Positions 8,270 to 14,984 of a stretch of 41,630 nt of DNA are shown piece after piece. The position numbers were made by a program, and so were the translations under genes. The notes beneath the pieces were generated by a model. The model was not told the origin of the DNA. It did no database searches and saw only the letters and a list, made by a program, of their open reading frames with translations. Source of the DNA: Leisingera sp. ANG-M1 (GTDB lineage: Bacteria > Pseudomonadota > Alphaproteobacteria > Rhodobacterales > Rhodobacteraceae); contig NZ_JWLC01000036.1 in the NCBI RefSeq assembly GCF_000813745.1, positions 1 through 41,630 on the forward strand, read 5' to 3'. How positions within the stretch are numbered: position 1 is the stretch's first letter; each line of letters opens with the position of its first letter.

Positions 8270-8557
8270 ATGTCGATTGACCAAAGCACCGCCGCCAAGG
8301 TGGCCAAACTGGCCCGGATCAAGGTCGAGGACGACGCGCTGCCGGCGCTGGCAGACGAGTTCAACAATATCCTGGGCTTCATCGAACAGCTGAACGAGGT
8401 GGATGTTAGCGGCGTTGAGCCGATGACCTCGGTCACCCCGCAGCGGCTCAAGCGCCGGGTGGATGAAGTCACCGATGGCGGTCAGCAGCCCAAGGTGCTG
8501 GCCAATGCGCCGGACGCCCGCGAAGGCTTTTTCGCAGTGCCCAAAGTCGTGGAGTAA
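8270..8557 (+). CDS. gatC: Asp-tRNA(Asn)/Glu-tRNA(Gln) amidotransferase subunit C
   Basis: GatC is the small stabilising subunit of the GatCAB complex, which converts mischarged Glu-tRNA(Gln) and Asp-tRNA(Asn) into the correct aminoacyl-tRNAs. The 95-residue protein starts [19 protein letters not shown] at 8270, typical for alphaproteobacterial GatC, with AGGG five nucleotides upstream; the ATG at 8258 adds four residues but has no clear ribosome binding site. The later segment [10 protein letters not shown] followed by RVDEVTDG matches the family. The gene is separated from gatA by 5 nt. gatB is not in the window, as is common in Rhodobacterales. Confidence 0.93.
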   Translation: MSIDQSTAAKVAKLARIKVEDDALPALADEFNNILGFIEQLNEVDVSGVEPMTSVTPQRLKRRVDEVTDGGQQPKVLANAPDAREGFFAVPKVVE

Positions 8558-8562
8558 GAGAC

Positions 8563-10050
8563 ATGAGCGACCTGAACAAACTGGGCCTGGCCGAGGCCCG
8601 CGATGCGCTGCGCAAAGGCGACACCACCTCCGTCGAGCTGACCGAGGCCTGCCTCAAGGCTATCGACGCCGCAGACGCTCTGAACGCCTTCGTGCACAAG
8701 ACGCCCGAAGTCGCCATGGAGCGTGCCAAGGCCGCGGACGAACGCATCAAGGCGGGCGATGCCCCCTCCATGTGCGGCCTTCCGGTCGGTATCAAGGACC
8801 TGTTCTGCACCAAAGGCGTAGCCTCGCAAGCGGCCTCCGGCATCCTCGAAGGCTTCAAGCCCGAGTATGAATCTACGGTGAGCCAGAAACTGGCCGATGC
8901 CGGCTCTGTCATGCTGGGCAAGCTGAATATGGACGAGTTCGCTATGGGCTCTTCCAACGAAACTTCAGTCTACGGCAACGCCGTCAGCCCCTGGCGCCGC
9001 GACGGCGACGAAGCCCAGATCACACCCGGCGGCTCCTCCGGCGGTTCTGCTGCTGCAGTGGCGGCCGATCTGTGCCTCGCGGCAACCGGTACCGACACCG
9101 GCGGCTCGATCCGCCAGCCCGCCGCCTTCACCGGCACGGTCGGCATCAAGCCGACCTACGGCCGCTGCTCGCGCTGGGGCATCGTTGCCTTTGCCTCCTC
9201 GCTGGACCAGGCCGGCCCGATGACCAAATCGGTGCGCGATGCTGCCATCATGCTCGAAGCCATGTGCGGCCACGACCCCAAAGATTCGACAAGCGCCGAA
9301 CTGGCGGTGCCGGATTTCGAGGCGATGCTGACCGGCGACATCAAGGGCAAGAAAATCGGTATTCCGAAAGAATACCGGATGGACGGCATGCCTGAGGAAA
9401 TCAGCAAACTCTGGGCCGATGGCGCCGAGATGCTGAAGGCCGCTGGTGCAGAGATCGTCGACATCTCGCTGCCGCACACAAAGTATGCGCTGCCTGCGTA
9501 CTATGTGATTGCTCCGGCTGAGGCCTCCTCGAACCTGGCGCGCTATGATGGCGTGCGCTACGGCCACCGCGCCGCGCTGGAAGCAGGCGATGGCATCACC
9601 GAGATGTACGAGAAGACCCGCGCCGAAGGCTTCGGCTCCGAAGTTCAGCGCCGTGTCATGATCGGCACCTACGTGCTGTCGGCAGGTTTCTATGATGCCT
9701 ATTACAACCGCGCCCGCCGCGTCCGCACCCTGATCAAGAAGGACTTCGAGGACGTCTTTGCCGCTGGTGTCGATGCGATCCTGACCCCGGCCACCCCCTC
9801 GGCGGCCTTTGGCCTGGGCGAGATGACCGAGGCGGATCCGGTGCAGATGTACCTGAACGACGTCTTCACCGTCACTGTGAACCTGGCGGGCCTGCCCGGT
9901 GTTGCAGTGCCGGCCGGCCTGGACAAACAGGGCCTTCCGCTGGGCCTGCAGCTGATCGGCAAGCCCTGGGAAGAGGGCGATCTGCTGAACACTGCCTATG
10001 CGCTGGAGAATGCCGCAGGTTTTGTAGCCAAGCCGCAGCAATGGTGGTAA
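8563..10050 (+). CDS. gatA: Asp-tRNA(Asn)/Glu-tRNA(Gln) amidotransferase subunit A
   Basis: GatA is the glutaminase/amidase subunit that releases ammonia from glutamine for the transamidation carried out with GatB. The 495-residue protein has the amidase-signature catalytic triad: Lys78 (VGIKDL), Ser158 in GGSSGGS and nucleophile Ser182 in [11 protein letters not shown]. The [13 protein letters not shown] glycine-rich loop and the [10 protein letters not shown] stretch are diagnostic. GatA identity rather than a generic amidase is supported by the upstream gatC and by the [14 protein letters not shown] segment near residue 122, which is typical of GatA. Length and ends are normal. Confidence 0.96.
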   Translation: MSDLNKLGLAEARDALRKGDTTSVELTEACLKAIDAADALNAFVHKTPEVAMERAKAADERIKAGDAPSMCGLPVGIKDLFCTKGVASQAASGILEGFKPEYESTVSQKLADAGSVMLGKLNMDEFAMGSSNETSVYGNAVSPWRRDGDEAQITPGGSSGGSAAAVAADLCLAATGTDTGGSIRQPAAFTGTVGIKPTYGRCSRWGIVAFASSLDQAGPMTKSVRDAAIMLEAMCGHDPKDSTSAELAVPDFEAMLTGDIKGKKIGIPKEYRMDGMPEEISKLWADGAEMLKAAGAEIVDISLPHTKYALPAYYVIAPAEASSNLARYDGVRYGHRAALEAGDGITEMYEKTRAEGFGSEVQRRVMIGTYVLSAGFYDAYYNRARRVRTLIKKDFEDVFAAGVDAILTPATPSAAFGLGEMTEADPVQMYLNDVFTVTVNLAGLPGVAVPAGLDKQGLPLGLQLIGKPWEEGDLLNTAYALENAAGFVAKPQQWW

Positions 10051-10052
10051 AC

Positions 10053-10076
10053 CTCTGCTCAAGCAATTGAGCAGAG
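10053..10076 (+). terminator. Tetraloop-capped 10-bp hairpin after gatA
   Basis: CTCTGCTCAA at 10053-10062 and TTGAGCAGAG at 10067-10076 are perfect inverted arms closed by GCAA, a GNRA-type tetraloop. It begins two nucleotides after the gatA stop codon and ends 14 nt before the next start. No U-tract follows, so it may act as a 3-prime stabiliser or processing boundary rather than a classical terminator. Confidence 0.5.
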
Positions 10077-10090
10077 CTGACAGGTACCCC

Positions 10091-10888
10091 ATGCGCGTCT
10101 TCGCATCTTATGCCGCCGCAGGCAGCCTTCTGGTTATGGCTGCCTGTTCCCCGCAAGTTCCCGACAGCGCCGCAGGCGTTGGCATCGACGGCGACCCCTT
10201 TGCGCCGCCGCCTGCTGCCGGCACCACCATCACCGGCGCGCCGCTGGTGCCGCCCGCGCGGGTCTCCACCGAGCCTTATCAGGTCACCCCTGCGCCGCGC
10301 AGCCCAGGCTCAACCGCAGCAGCCGGCACATTCGCAGCCGCCGCGCCTGAGCCCGCTGCCGCCGCCCCCTCCTATCTGACCGATGACGACATCGCACGCG
10401 AGGCGGCCGCCGCCCTGGCTGCGACCCAGGCCAACTCCGGCGTTGCGCCGCTGGAGGCCAGCCCCTCCAACCCGGCACCGCAAGCTGCCGGGAACCCCAG
10501 TATCTCTGACGAGAATGATTTCCAGGCGGTGTCCTCCCGGCAGTCGATCGAAAGCGATGCAGCCCGGCTGGAGCGCCAGAAAGCGCAGTACCAGCAGGTG
10601 CAGCCGGTGGCAGTGCCGCAGCGGACCGAAAGCAGCGGTCCCAACATCGTCCGCTACGCGCTGAGCACCAGCAACCCCAAGGGCGTGCGTCTCTACAGCC
10701 GCTCCGGCATCAACCTGAAAGCGCGCAACCAGCGCAACTGCGCCGAGTTCGCCTCGCCTGACCAGGCCCAGGTCGCCTTCCTGGAGCAAGGCGGGCCGCA
10801 GCGCGACCGCAAGGCGCTGGACCCTGATGGCGACGGTTTTGCCTGCGGCTGGGACCCGGCACCTTACCGGCTGGCCGTGCAGAACTGA
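10091..10888 (+). CDS. Lipoprotein with C-terminal Excalibur calcium-binding domain
   Basis: This 265-residue protein begins MRVFASYAAAGSLLVMAAC, a lipoprotein signal with lipobox VMAAC. A long Ala/Pro-rich, probably disordered, region (about 25-200) follows. The last 40-50 residues form an Excalibur domain: RNCAEFASPDQAQVAF and then DPDGDGFACGWDP, with the DxDxDG calcium loop and paired cysteines. The ATG at 10091 was preferred to an earlier one at 10067 because it directly opens the signal peptide. The protein should be tethered in the envelope. Its stop codon overlaps the start of the following amidase gene (TGATG), which suggests joint work on the cell wall; the actual function is unknown. 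Confidence 0.85.
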   Translation: MRVFASYAAAGSLLVMAACSPQVPDSAAGVGIDGDPFAPPPAAGTTITGAPLVPPARVSTEPYQVTPAPRSPGSTAAAGTFAAAAPEPAAAAPSYLTDDDIAREAAAALAATQANSGVAPLEASPSNPAPQAAGNPSISDENDFQAVSSRQSIESDAARLERQKAQYQQVQPVAVPQRTESSGPNIVRYALSTSNPKGVRLYSRSGINLKARNQRNCAEFASPDQAQVAFLEQGGPQRDRKALDPDGDGFACGWDPAPYRLAVQN

Positions 10889-11577
10889 TGGCTGCTAGCG
10901 GGCAGCAGCCTGACCAGCCGGGTGCCCTTTGGTACCCCAGTCCGAATTTCGGGCCTCGCAGGGACGGTTTGACGCCGTCCCTGATCGTTTTGCACTACAC
11001 CGCCATGGACAGCGCTCAGGCAGCGCTGGAGCGGCTCTGCGACCCTGTGGCGGAAGTCTCTGCCCATTACCTGATCGGCGCGGATGGCGCACTCTGGCAG
11101 ATGGTGGCCGAGCAGAAGCGTGCCTGGCACGCTGGTGCCGGAGAATGGCACGGCCAAAGCGACATCAATTCCCGCTCCATAGGCATTGAGCTCGATAACT
11201 TGGGCTGCCATCCGTTCAGCGCGCCGCAGATGGCCGCGCTTGAACGCCTGATGCACGGCATCATGCAGCGCTGGAACATCCCGCCATCAGGCGTCATCGG
11301 CCATTCCTGCATGGCGCCCGGCCGCAAGTCCGATCCGGGCCCGCGATTTGACTGGGTGCGGCTGGTGCGTCAAGGGCTGGCTGCAGACCCCGCACCCGGC
11401 ACAGCGCCCAAAGACGTATCGCCGGAAACATTCCGCAAGGCTGCGCATGCCGCGGGTTTCACGGCCTCTGCGGATGATGCTGCTTTGCTGCAGGCCGTGC
11501 GCCTGCGTTACCGGCCCGGGGGCAGAGGGGCTTTGGTGCCGGAGGATCTTGCCGCGCTTGGTCTTCAGGGGCTCTGA
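10888..11577 (+). CDS. N-acetylmuramoyl-L-alanine amidase, AmiD/AmpD type
   Basis: This 229-residue enzyme of the Amidase_2 fold cleaves the bond between N-acetylmuramic acid and L-alanine in peptidoglycan or its turnover fragments. The zinc ligands are visible as His36 (VLHYTAM), His139 (VIGHSCMAPGRKSDPG) and Asp149; Glu101 in GIELDN is also conserved. The region after residue 175 resembles a small peptidoglycan-binding helical domain (TFRKAAHAAGF). No signal peptide is seen at the chosen start, so it could be cytosolic like AmpD, or exported from a different start. Its ATG overlaps the upstream Excalibur gene stop, which implies translational coupling. Confidence 0.9.
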   Translation: MAASGQQPDQPGALWYPSPNFGPRRDGLTPSLIVLHYTAMDSAQAALERLCDPVAEVSAHYLIGADGALWQMVAEQKRAWHAGAGEWHGQSDINSRSIGIELDNLGCHPFSAPQMAALERLMHGIMQRWNIPPSGVIGHSCMAPGRKSDPGPRFDWVRLVRQGLAADPAPGTAPKDVSPETFRKAAHAAGFTASADDAALLQAVRLRYRPGGRGALVPEDLAALGLQGL

Positions 11578-11608
11578 GGCCGGTTTTTGCGAGGCTCTGC
11601 CTCACGCT

Positions 11609-11703
11609 CCGGGATATTTGAGGCAAGAGGAAGGCCAGCCTTCTTCCTCTTGCTATAAATATCCTGGGGTGAATTGGCCGCAAGCCAAGAGGGGCAACGC
11701 CCC
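11609..11703 (+). repeat. Dispersed intergenic element, copy A, with long hairpin
   Basis: Two 25-nt arms at 11609-11633 and 11643-11667 pair with one true mismatch if G-U pairs are allowed, across a 9-nt loop. The right arm ends in the core AAATATCCTGGGGTGA, followed by two small hairpins (GGCCGCAAGCC and GGGGC-AAC-GCCCC at 11691-11703). The same core and small hairpins recur at 29411-29467, and related cores at 20128 and 40469. It fills most of the gap between the amidase gene and the rnpB promoter. Confidence 0.6.
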
Positions 11704-11721
11704 AAATGCAAAACTATCCGC

Positions 11722-11750
11722 TTGACGCCGCGCGCCGTTGTTCCTACCCC
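11722..11750 (+). promoter_or_regulatory. Likely rnpB promoter
   Basis: TTGACG at 11722-11727 is followed after 17 nt by TACCCC at 11745-11750. Transcription would start close to 11757, just where the P1 helix of RNase P RNA begins. The -10 hexamer is weak, as is common in this group. Confidence 0.5.
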
Positions 11751-11756
11751 TCAGCC

Positions 11757-12163
11757 CGCGCAGAAGGCTGGATGGCCGCGGGGGGCGCAAGTCCCGCGAG
11801 GAAAGTCCGGACTCCATGAAGCAGCGGTGCCGGGTAACGCCCGGGCGGGGGAACCCGACGGAAAGCGCCACAGAAAACAGACCGCCAGCCCCCGGGCTGG
11901 TAAGGGTGAAACGGTGGGGTAAGAGCCCACCGCGCCCCTGGCAACAGGGGCGGCACGGCAAGCCCCACCGGGAGCAATGCCAAATAGGGTCCCCGCGCGG
12001 GCAGGTTCCGGTTTCCGGAAAACCGCCGCTAGGTTCGCTTCAGCCGAGAGGGACCGGGTTGGCAGCTTGAGCGGCGCAGCAATGCGCCGCCTAGATGAAT
12101 GGCCATCGATCCCTGCCTTACGGGGCAGGGGGGACAGGATCCGGCTTACAGGCCTTCTGTGCA
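11757..12163 (+). ncRNA. rnpB: RNase P RNA (class A)
   Basis: This is the catalytic RNA of ribonuclease P, which removes 5-prime leaders from pre-tRNAs. CAGAAGGC at 11761-11768 pairs with GCCTTCTG at 12152-12159 to form P1 and so sets the ends. The universally conserved GAGGAAAGTCCGGACTCC (around 11798-11815) and its partner segment GACAGGATCCGGCTTACA (12133-12150) form P4 and its flanks, and the ACAGAAA and GGGTGAAACGGTG segments of the core lie between. The total of about 405 nt fits an alphaproteobacterial class A molecule. Exact ends are accurate to a few nucleotides. Confidence 0.95.
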
Positions 12164-12168
12164 TAAAT

Positions 12169-12205
12169 CCCCCGGGCAACAGGCCGAATCCTGTTGACTT
12201 GGGGG
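12169..12205 (+). terminator. Stem-loop behind rnpB
   Basis: CAACAGG (12177-12183) and CCTGTTG (12190-12196) form a perfect 7-bp stem, extended by CCCCC (12169-12173) and GGGGG (12201-12205) across small internal bulges. It lies 6 nt past the P1 helix. There is no U-tract, so it may mark the rnpB 3-prime end by processing. It overlaps the apparent rpmG promoter. Confidence 0.45.
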
Positions 12206-12221
12206 CTGAGGACGGTAAAAG
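12194..12221 (+). promoter_or_regulatory. Likely rpmG promoter
   Basis: TTGACT at 12194-12199 and TAAAAG at 12216-12221 are separated by 16 nt, and the expected start near 12228 gives a leader of about 55 nt before rpmG. The -35 element lies inside the 3-prime arm of the rnpB stem-loop. Confidence 0.5.
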
Positions 12222-12282
12222 CCGGGCTTCAGATAGGAATTTACCGAGAGGCCCCTGCCTTTTCGGACGCAGGAGAAGCACC

Positions 12283-12450
12283 ATGGCGAAGCCGACCACC
12301 ATCAAGATCCGCCTGAACTCGAGCGCGGGCACCGGCCACTTCTATGTGACCAAGAAAAACGCACGCACCATGACCGAGAAAATGGTCGTCCGTAAGTACG
12401 ACCCGGTTGTGCGCAAGCACGTCGAGTACAAAGAAGGCAAAATCAAGTAA
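12283..12450 (+). CDS. rpmG: 50S ribosomal protein L33
   Basis: This 55-residue basic protein ([20 protein letters not shown]) is ribosomal protein L33. It is the zinc-free type: the CxxC pairs of zinc-ribbon paralogs are absent. The family stretch [16 protein letters not shown] is intact. The ATG at 12283 has AGGAGA six to seven nucleotides upstream; longer open frames run into rnpB and are not coding. It appears to be a single-gene transcript with its own promoter and a strong terminator. Confidence 0.96.
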   Translation: MAKPTTIKIRLNSSAGTGHFYVTKKNARTMTEKMVVRKYDPVVRKHVEYKEGKIK

Positions 12451-12474
12451 GCCTTGCCTTCGGCACAGATTGGG

Positions 12475-12508
12475 AACGGGTCGCGCCAGCCGCGGCCCGT
12501 TTTCTTTT
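12475..12508 (+). terminator. Intrinsic terminator of rpmG
   Basis: ACGGGTCGCG (12476-12485) pairs with CGCGGCCCGT (12491-12500), including one G-U pair, with a CCAGC loop. It is followed directly by TTTCTTTT, a good U-tract. This is a classical Rho-independent terminator 25 nt after the rpmG stop. Confidence 0.85.
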
Positions 12509-12649
12509 GCCGTACCCCCTGAGCTGCTTCGAATTGTTGGAAAATGCCAAACGGTTTTCCCAGCGGCACCATCGGCCAGGGCACGTTTCCGCCGCATTCC
12601 TGGTCTAGCTTGGCGCCAGTGGTTTAAAGAACATACGGGTGGATGTGCG

Positions 12650-13084
12650 GTGAAGGTGATCATCTATACTGCGGTGCTGGCAGCGGCCGGGGCGCCGGTC
12701 TCCAGTTCCTTTGCTGCGGGCACGGCGGTGCCCGCAGCACCAGCGGTCGAGGCGAAACTGCTGCCGGCGCAGCAGCCGGCTCAGGCAACCGCGAAGGGGC
12801 TGGCCGTGCCCTCGGACCGGGCTGTGGTCGATAAGATTGTGCGCTTGCAGGGGCGGGAGCTGACCTTGTGCCTGGTGCGCTCCGGCAGCGCCGGCATGGC
12901 GGTGCTGAGCGTCCCGGAAAACAGTTCAGTGCCCGCCCTTCCAGAGATTCCGGATGCCGAATTCCTCGATCTGGTTACGAAGGTCTCAGGCTGCGATCCG
13001 GACGGTGAAGTCCGCGAGGTGGCAAGCCACCGCGGGACAATTGCCATTTCCGCCGATCTGGATTGCTCGGCGGCCGGGTCCTGA
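12650..13084 (+). CDS. Small secreted protein of unknown function
   Basis: I do not recognise this 144-residue protein. The GTG at 12650 opens VKVIIYTAVLAAAGAPVSSS FAAG, a plausible signal peptide with cleavage after SFA; GGTGGA lies six nucleotides upstream. The mature part has an Ala/Pro/Gln-rich spacer and then a more ordered region from about residue 60 (DKIVRLQGRELTLCLVRSG) to the C-terminus, which contains three cysteines (LCLV, SGCD and DLDCS). Codon use looks normal for the neighbourhood, supporting a real gene. It lies alone between rpmG and a convergent GNAT gene. A periplasmic location is inferred from the signal peptide only. Confidence 0.6.
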   Translation: MKVIIYTAVLAAAGAPVSSSFAAGTAVPAAPAVEAKLLPAQQPAQATAKGLAVPSDRAVVDKIVRLQGRELTLCLVRSGSAGMAVLSVPENSSVPALPEIPDAEFLDLVTKVSGCDPDGEVREVASHRGTIAISADLDCSAAGS

Positions 13085-13100
13085 GGCCGGCAGCCTGGAT

Positions 13101-13574
13101 CTACGCCCGCCACTCCGCCATGGTCAGAACCGGCTCCATCCCCATGCCCTTCATCAGCGCCGCCGAGGCCGTGTTGAAGGGGGCATAGGTGGCGGCTACC
13201 ACCGTGGCGCCTGCCTCCAGAGATCTTGCCTTCATCTCTCCTAGCAGGGCCTTTCCCACACCCATGCGGCGCCAGGCTTCGGTCACCGAGATATGGTGCA
13301 GCATGGCCCGGATTTCGGCTGCGCGGACAGGCAGGGCAGGGCGATCCTGCAGTTCATAGATGACATAGCCCAGCAGGGCTCCCTGCGGGCTCTCCGCCGC
13401 CAGAGCAGAAACACTCTCCTCCTTCAGCCAGCCCTCCAGCCATTGCGCCAGTTCAGCGCTGCCTGGTTCCGGAATGTGGCGCTCGGGCTGGTAGGCGGCA
13501 TGCAGCGCGTGCAGGTCCTGCAGCAGCGGCAGCAGGCGCTTGGCGTCTGCAGCGGGAATTTCAATGATCTTCAT
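13101..13574 (-). CDS. GNAT-family N-acetyltransferase
   Basis: This 157-residue protein is a GCN5-related acetyltransferase that transfers an acetyl group from acetyl-CoA to an amine of unknown identity. The acetyl-CoA-binding motif A is clear: ISVTEAWRRMGVGKALL near residues 100-116, containing the RRxGxG pyrophosphate loop. A short N-terminal region (IPAADAKRLLPLLQDLHALH) and the C-terminal APFNTASAALMKGMGM stretch (motif B) complete the fold. The ATG at 13574 has AAGGAA six nucleotides upstream. The substrate cannot be assigned; it could be a small molecule or a protein N-terminus. Confidence 0.88.
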   Translation of the reverse strand: MKIIEIPAADAKRLLPLLQDLHALHAAYQPERHIPEPGSAELAQWLEGWLKEESVSALAAESPQGALLGYVIYELQDRPALPVRAAEIRAMLHHISVTEAWRRMGVGKALLGEMKARSLEAGATVVAATYAPFNTASAALMKGMGMEPVLTMAEWRA

Positions 13575-13599
13575 GGCGAATTCCTTCTTGTTATCTTTG

Positions 13600-13638
13600 C
13601 GCAAAAGAAGAGGGGCGGATCGTTGTGATCCGCCCCTC
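13600..13638 (-). terminator. Intrinsic terminator of the Bax-inhibitor-1 gene
   Basis: GAGGGGCGGATC at 13610-13621 and GATCCGCCCCTC at 13627-13638 form a perfect 12-bp stem with a 5-nt loop. Read on the minus strand, the stem is followed by TTCTTTTGC, a usable U-tract. It lies 25 nt after the stop codon at 13664. Confidence 0.85.
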
Positions 13639-13663
13639 GCTGTCTTTGGAATGTGGTGTGCGC

Positions 13664-14440
13664 TTATTCGCGGTTTCCAAGCAGCTGGAGCAGCATCATG
13701 AACATGTTGATGAAGTCCAGGTAGAGGCTGAGAGCGCCCATGATCGCCGATTTCGCCAGCCACTCCTGATCGCCAGCATGGGCCATCTGCAGGTAGTCGT
13801 TCTTGATACGCTGGGTGTCATAGGCGGTGAGGCCTGCAAAGATCAGAACGCCGATCACCGAAATCGCAAAGGCCATGGCCGAGGAGGCCAGGAAGATGTT
13901 GACGATCGAGGCCACGATCAGGCCGATCAGGCCCATGATCAGGAAGGCGCCCATGCCGGACAGGTCCTTCTTGGTGGTGTAGCCCACCAGCGACAGGCCG
14001 GCAAAGGCGATCGAGGTGATCAGGAACACCTGCACGATGCTCTCGCCGGTGAACACCAGAAAGATCGAGCTGATCGACAGGCCCATCACAGTGGCAAAGA
14101 CGTAGAAAAGCAGCTGCACGCCAGCAGCGGACATGCGGTTGGCTGCGGCGCCGATGCCAAAGACAAAGGCCAGCGGGGCAAACATGATGACCCATTTCAG
14201 CGGTGAGGCGTAAAGCGCATAGCCGATATTGGTCAGGTACTTGTCAGCGCTCAGCTGGGCCACGGCGTTGGCCGGGTCGGCAGTGACGGCCAGCCCGGCA
14301 ATTGCCCAAGCCGCCAGGAAAGTGATGAACGTGCCTGCGGCCATGGTGCCGTAGACTTTGTTCATGTGGGCGCGCAGGCCCTCGTCAATCTGCGCGGCGC
14401 GTGCGCCGGCGGCAGACCGGATGGTGTCAAATTGTGCCAT
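13664..14440 (-). CDS. Bax inhibitor-1/YccA-family membrane protein
   Basis: This 258-residue inner-membrane protein belongs to the BI-1/YccA family (LFG/TMBIM). Seven hydrophobic segments follow a short soluble N-terminus (AQFDTIRSAAGARAAQIDEG). E. coli YccA modulates the FtsH protease and BsYetJ is a calcium-leak channel, so a role in membrane-protein quality control or ion leak is possible here. The C-terminus LYLDFINMFMMLLQLLGNRE is typical of proteobacterial members. The ATG at 14440 was chosen; a TTG two codons upstream lies closer to the GGAG box and cannot be excluded. The gene has its own promoter and terminator. Confidence 0.93.
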   Translation of the reverse strand: MAQFDTIRSAAGARAAQIDEGLRAHMNKVYGTMAAGTFITFLAAWAIAGLAVTADPANAVAQLSADKYLTNIGYALYASPLKWVIMFAPLAFVFGIGAAANRMSAAGVQLLFYVFATVMGLSISSIFLVFTGESIVQVFLITSIAFAGLSLVGYTTKKDLSGMGAFLIMGLIGLIVASIVNIFLASSAMAFAISVIGVLIFAGLTAYDTQRIKNDYLQMAHAGDQEWLAKSAIMGALSLYLDFINMFMMLLQLLGNRE

Positions 14441-14514
14441 CTGCAATGGTCTCCGTAAATTACTCCCTTGCTGCCGGCGCGCGAACAGGGCCGCGGCAGG
14501 CAGCTTTCCCGGTA

Positions 14515-14543
14515 AATATCGGGGGAAGCGCGCTTTGGTTCAA
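14515..14543 (-). promoter_or_regulatory. Likely promoter of the Bax-inhibitor-1 gene
   Basis: On the minus strand, TTGAAC (14543-14538) and GATATT (14520-14515) are spaced by 17 nt. Transcription would start near 14507, giving a leader of about 65 nt. Confidence 0.5.
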
Positions 14544-14566
14544 GTATTTCAGGTAAGAATTGCCGG

Positions 14567-14602
14567 AAAAAACAAGCAAACGGGCCGCATTTTTGCGGCC
14601 CG
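14567..14602 (-). terminator. Intrinsic terminator of the DUF1127 gene
   Basis: CGGGCCGC at 14581-14588 and GCGGCCCG at 14595-14602 form a perfect 8-bp stem. On the minus strand the stem is followed by TTTGCTTGTTTTTT, a strong U-tract. It lies 35 nt after the DUF1127 stop codon. Confidence 0.8.
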
Positions 14603-14637
14603 CTCCCAACAGCGGCTTGTACCGGCCGTCTGAGGGC

Positions 14638-14859
14638 TCAGCAGCTCCAGTGATCCGGCGCGCTCCAGGCCCCGCGGCGGGCCTCGGCCTCGGCTTCCGC
14701 CCGGGTCACGCCGATGTCCTCCAGGGCGCGCGCGTCGAGCTTGGCCAGCTGGCGGCGCTGGCGCCAGGCGGCCAGATGCAGACCTATGCGGGCGGTCAGG
14801 GACAGGCGCGGCTTGGCGGCGGTGCAGGGGACGGAGCGGGTGGAGGTCAGGTAGGTCAT
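14638..14859 (-). CDS. DUF1127 (YjiS-like) small protein
   Basis: This 73-residue protein carries the DUF1127 motif near its centre: AAWRQRRQLAKLDARALEDI followed by GVTRAEAEAEARR. Such arginine-rich short proteins are abundant in alphaproteobacteria; some bind RNA or influence small-RNA turnover and phosphate or stress responses, but this one is uncharacterised. The ATG has AAGGA eight nucleotides upstream. It is divergent from a LysR gene and has its own terminator, which suggests separate strong expression. The Cys at the very C-terminus (DHWSC) is unusual but harmless. Confidence 0.88.
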   Translation of the reverse strand: MTYLTSTRSVPCTAAKPRLSLTARIGLHLAAWRQRRQLAKLDARALEDIGVTRAEAEAEARRGAWSAPDHWSC

Positions 14860-14914
14860 GGCGCGGATCCTTCAGTTAAGTTTGTGATGGTTCCCTTTCG
14901 GGTGATCATTTCTG

Positions 14915-14943
14915 TTGATGAATATGGGGGTGTATGGCATATT
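14915..14943 (+). promoter_or_regulatory. Possible lysR promoter in AT-rich divergent region
   Basis: TTGATG at 14915-14920 and CATATT at 14938-14943 are spaced by 17 nt upstream of the LysR gene at 14985. The whole 14890-14980 stretch is clearly more AT-rich than its surroundings and lies between divergent DUF1127 and lysR genes. Confidence 0.4.
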
Positions 14944-14984
14944 TTGAAAGCGAATGTTTTTGATGCAACTCATCAGGTGTCGTG

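Noticed and set aside
8965..10092. 375-codon open frame on the minus strand
   Set aside because: It is antisense to gatA and has no recognisable domain.
14500..14530. AAATATCGGGGG upstream of the Bax-inhibitor-1 gene as a fifth copy of the dispersed element
   Set aside because: The AT-rich part is better explained as the -10 box of a TTGAAC-17-GATATT promoter on the minus strand, and the CTTCTT box and hairpins are missing.
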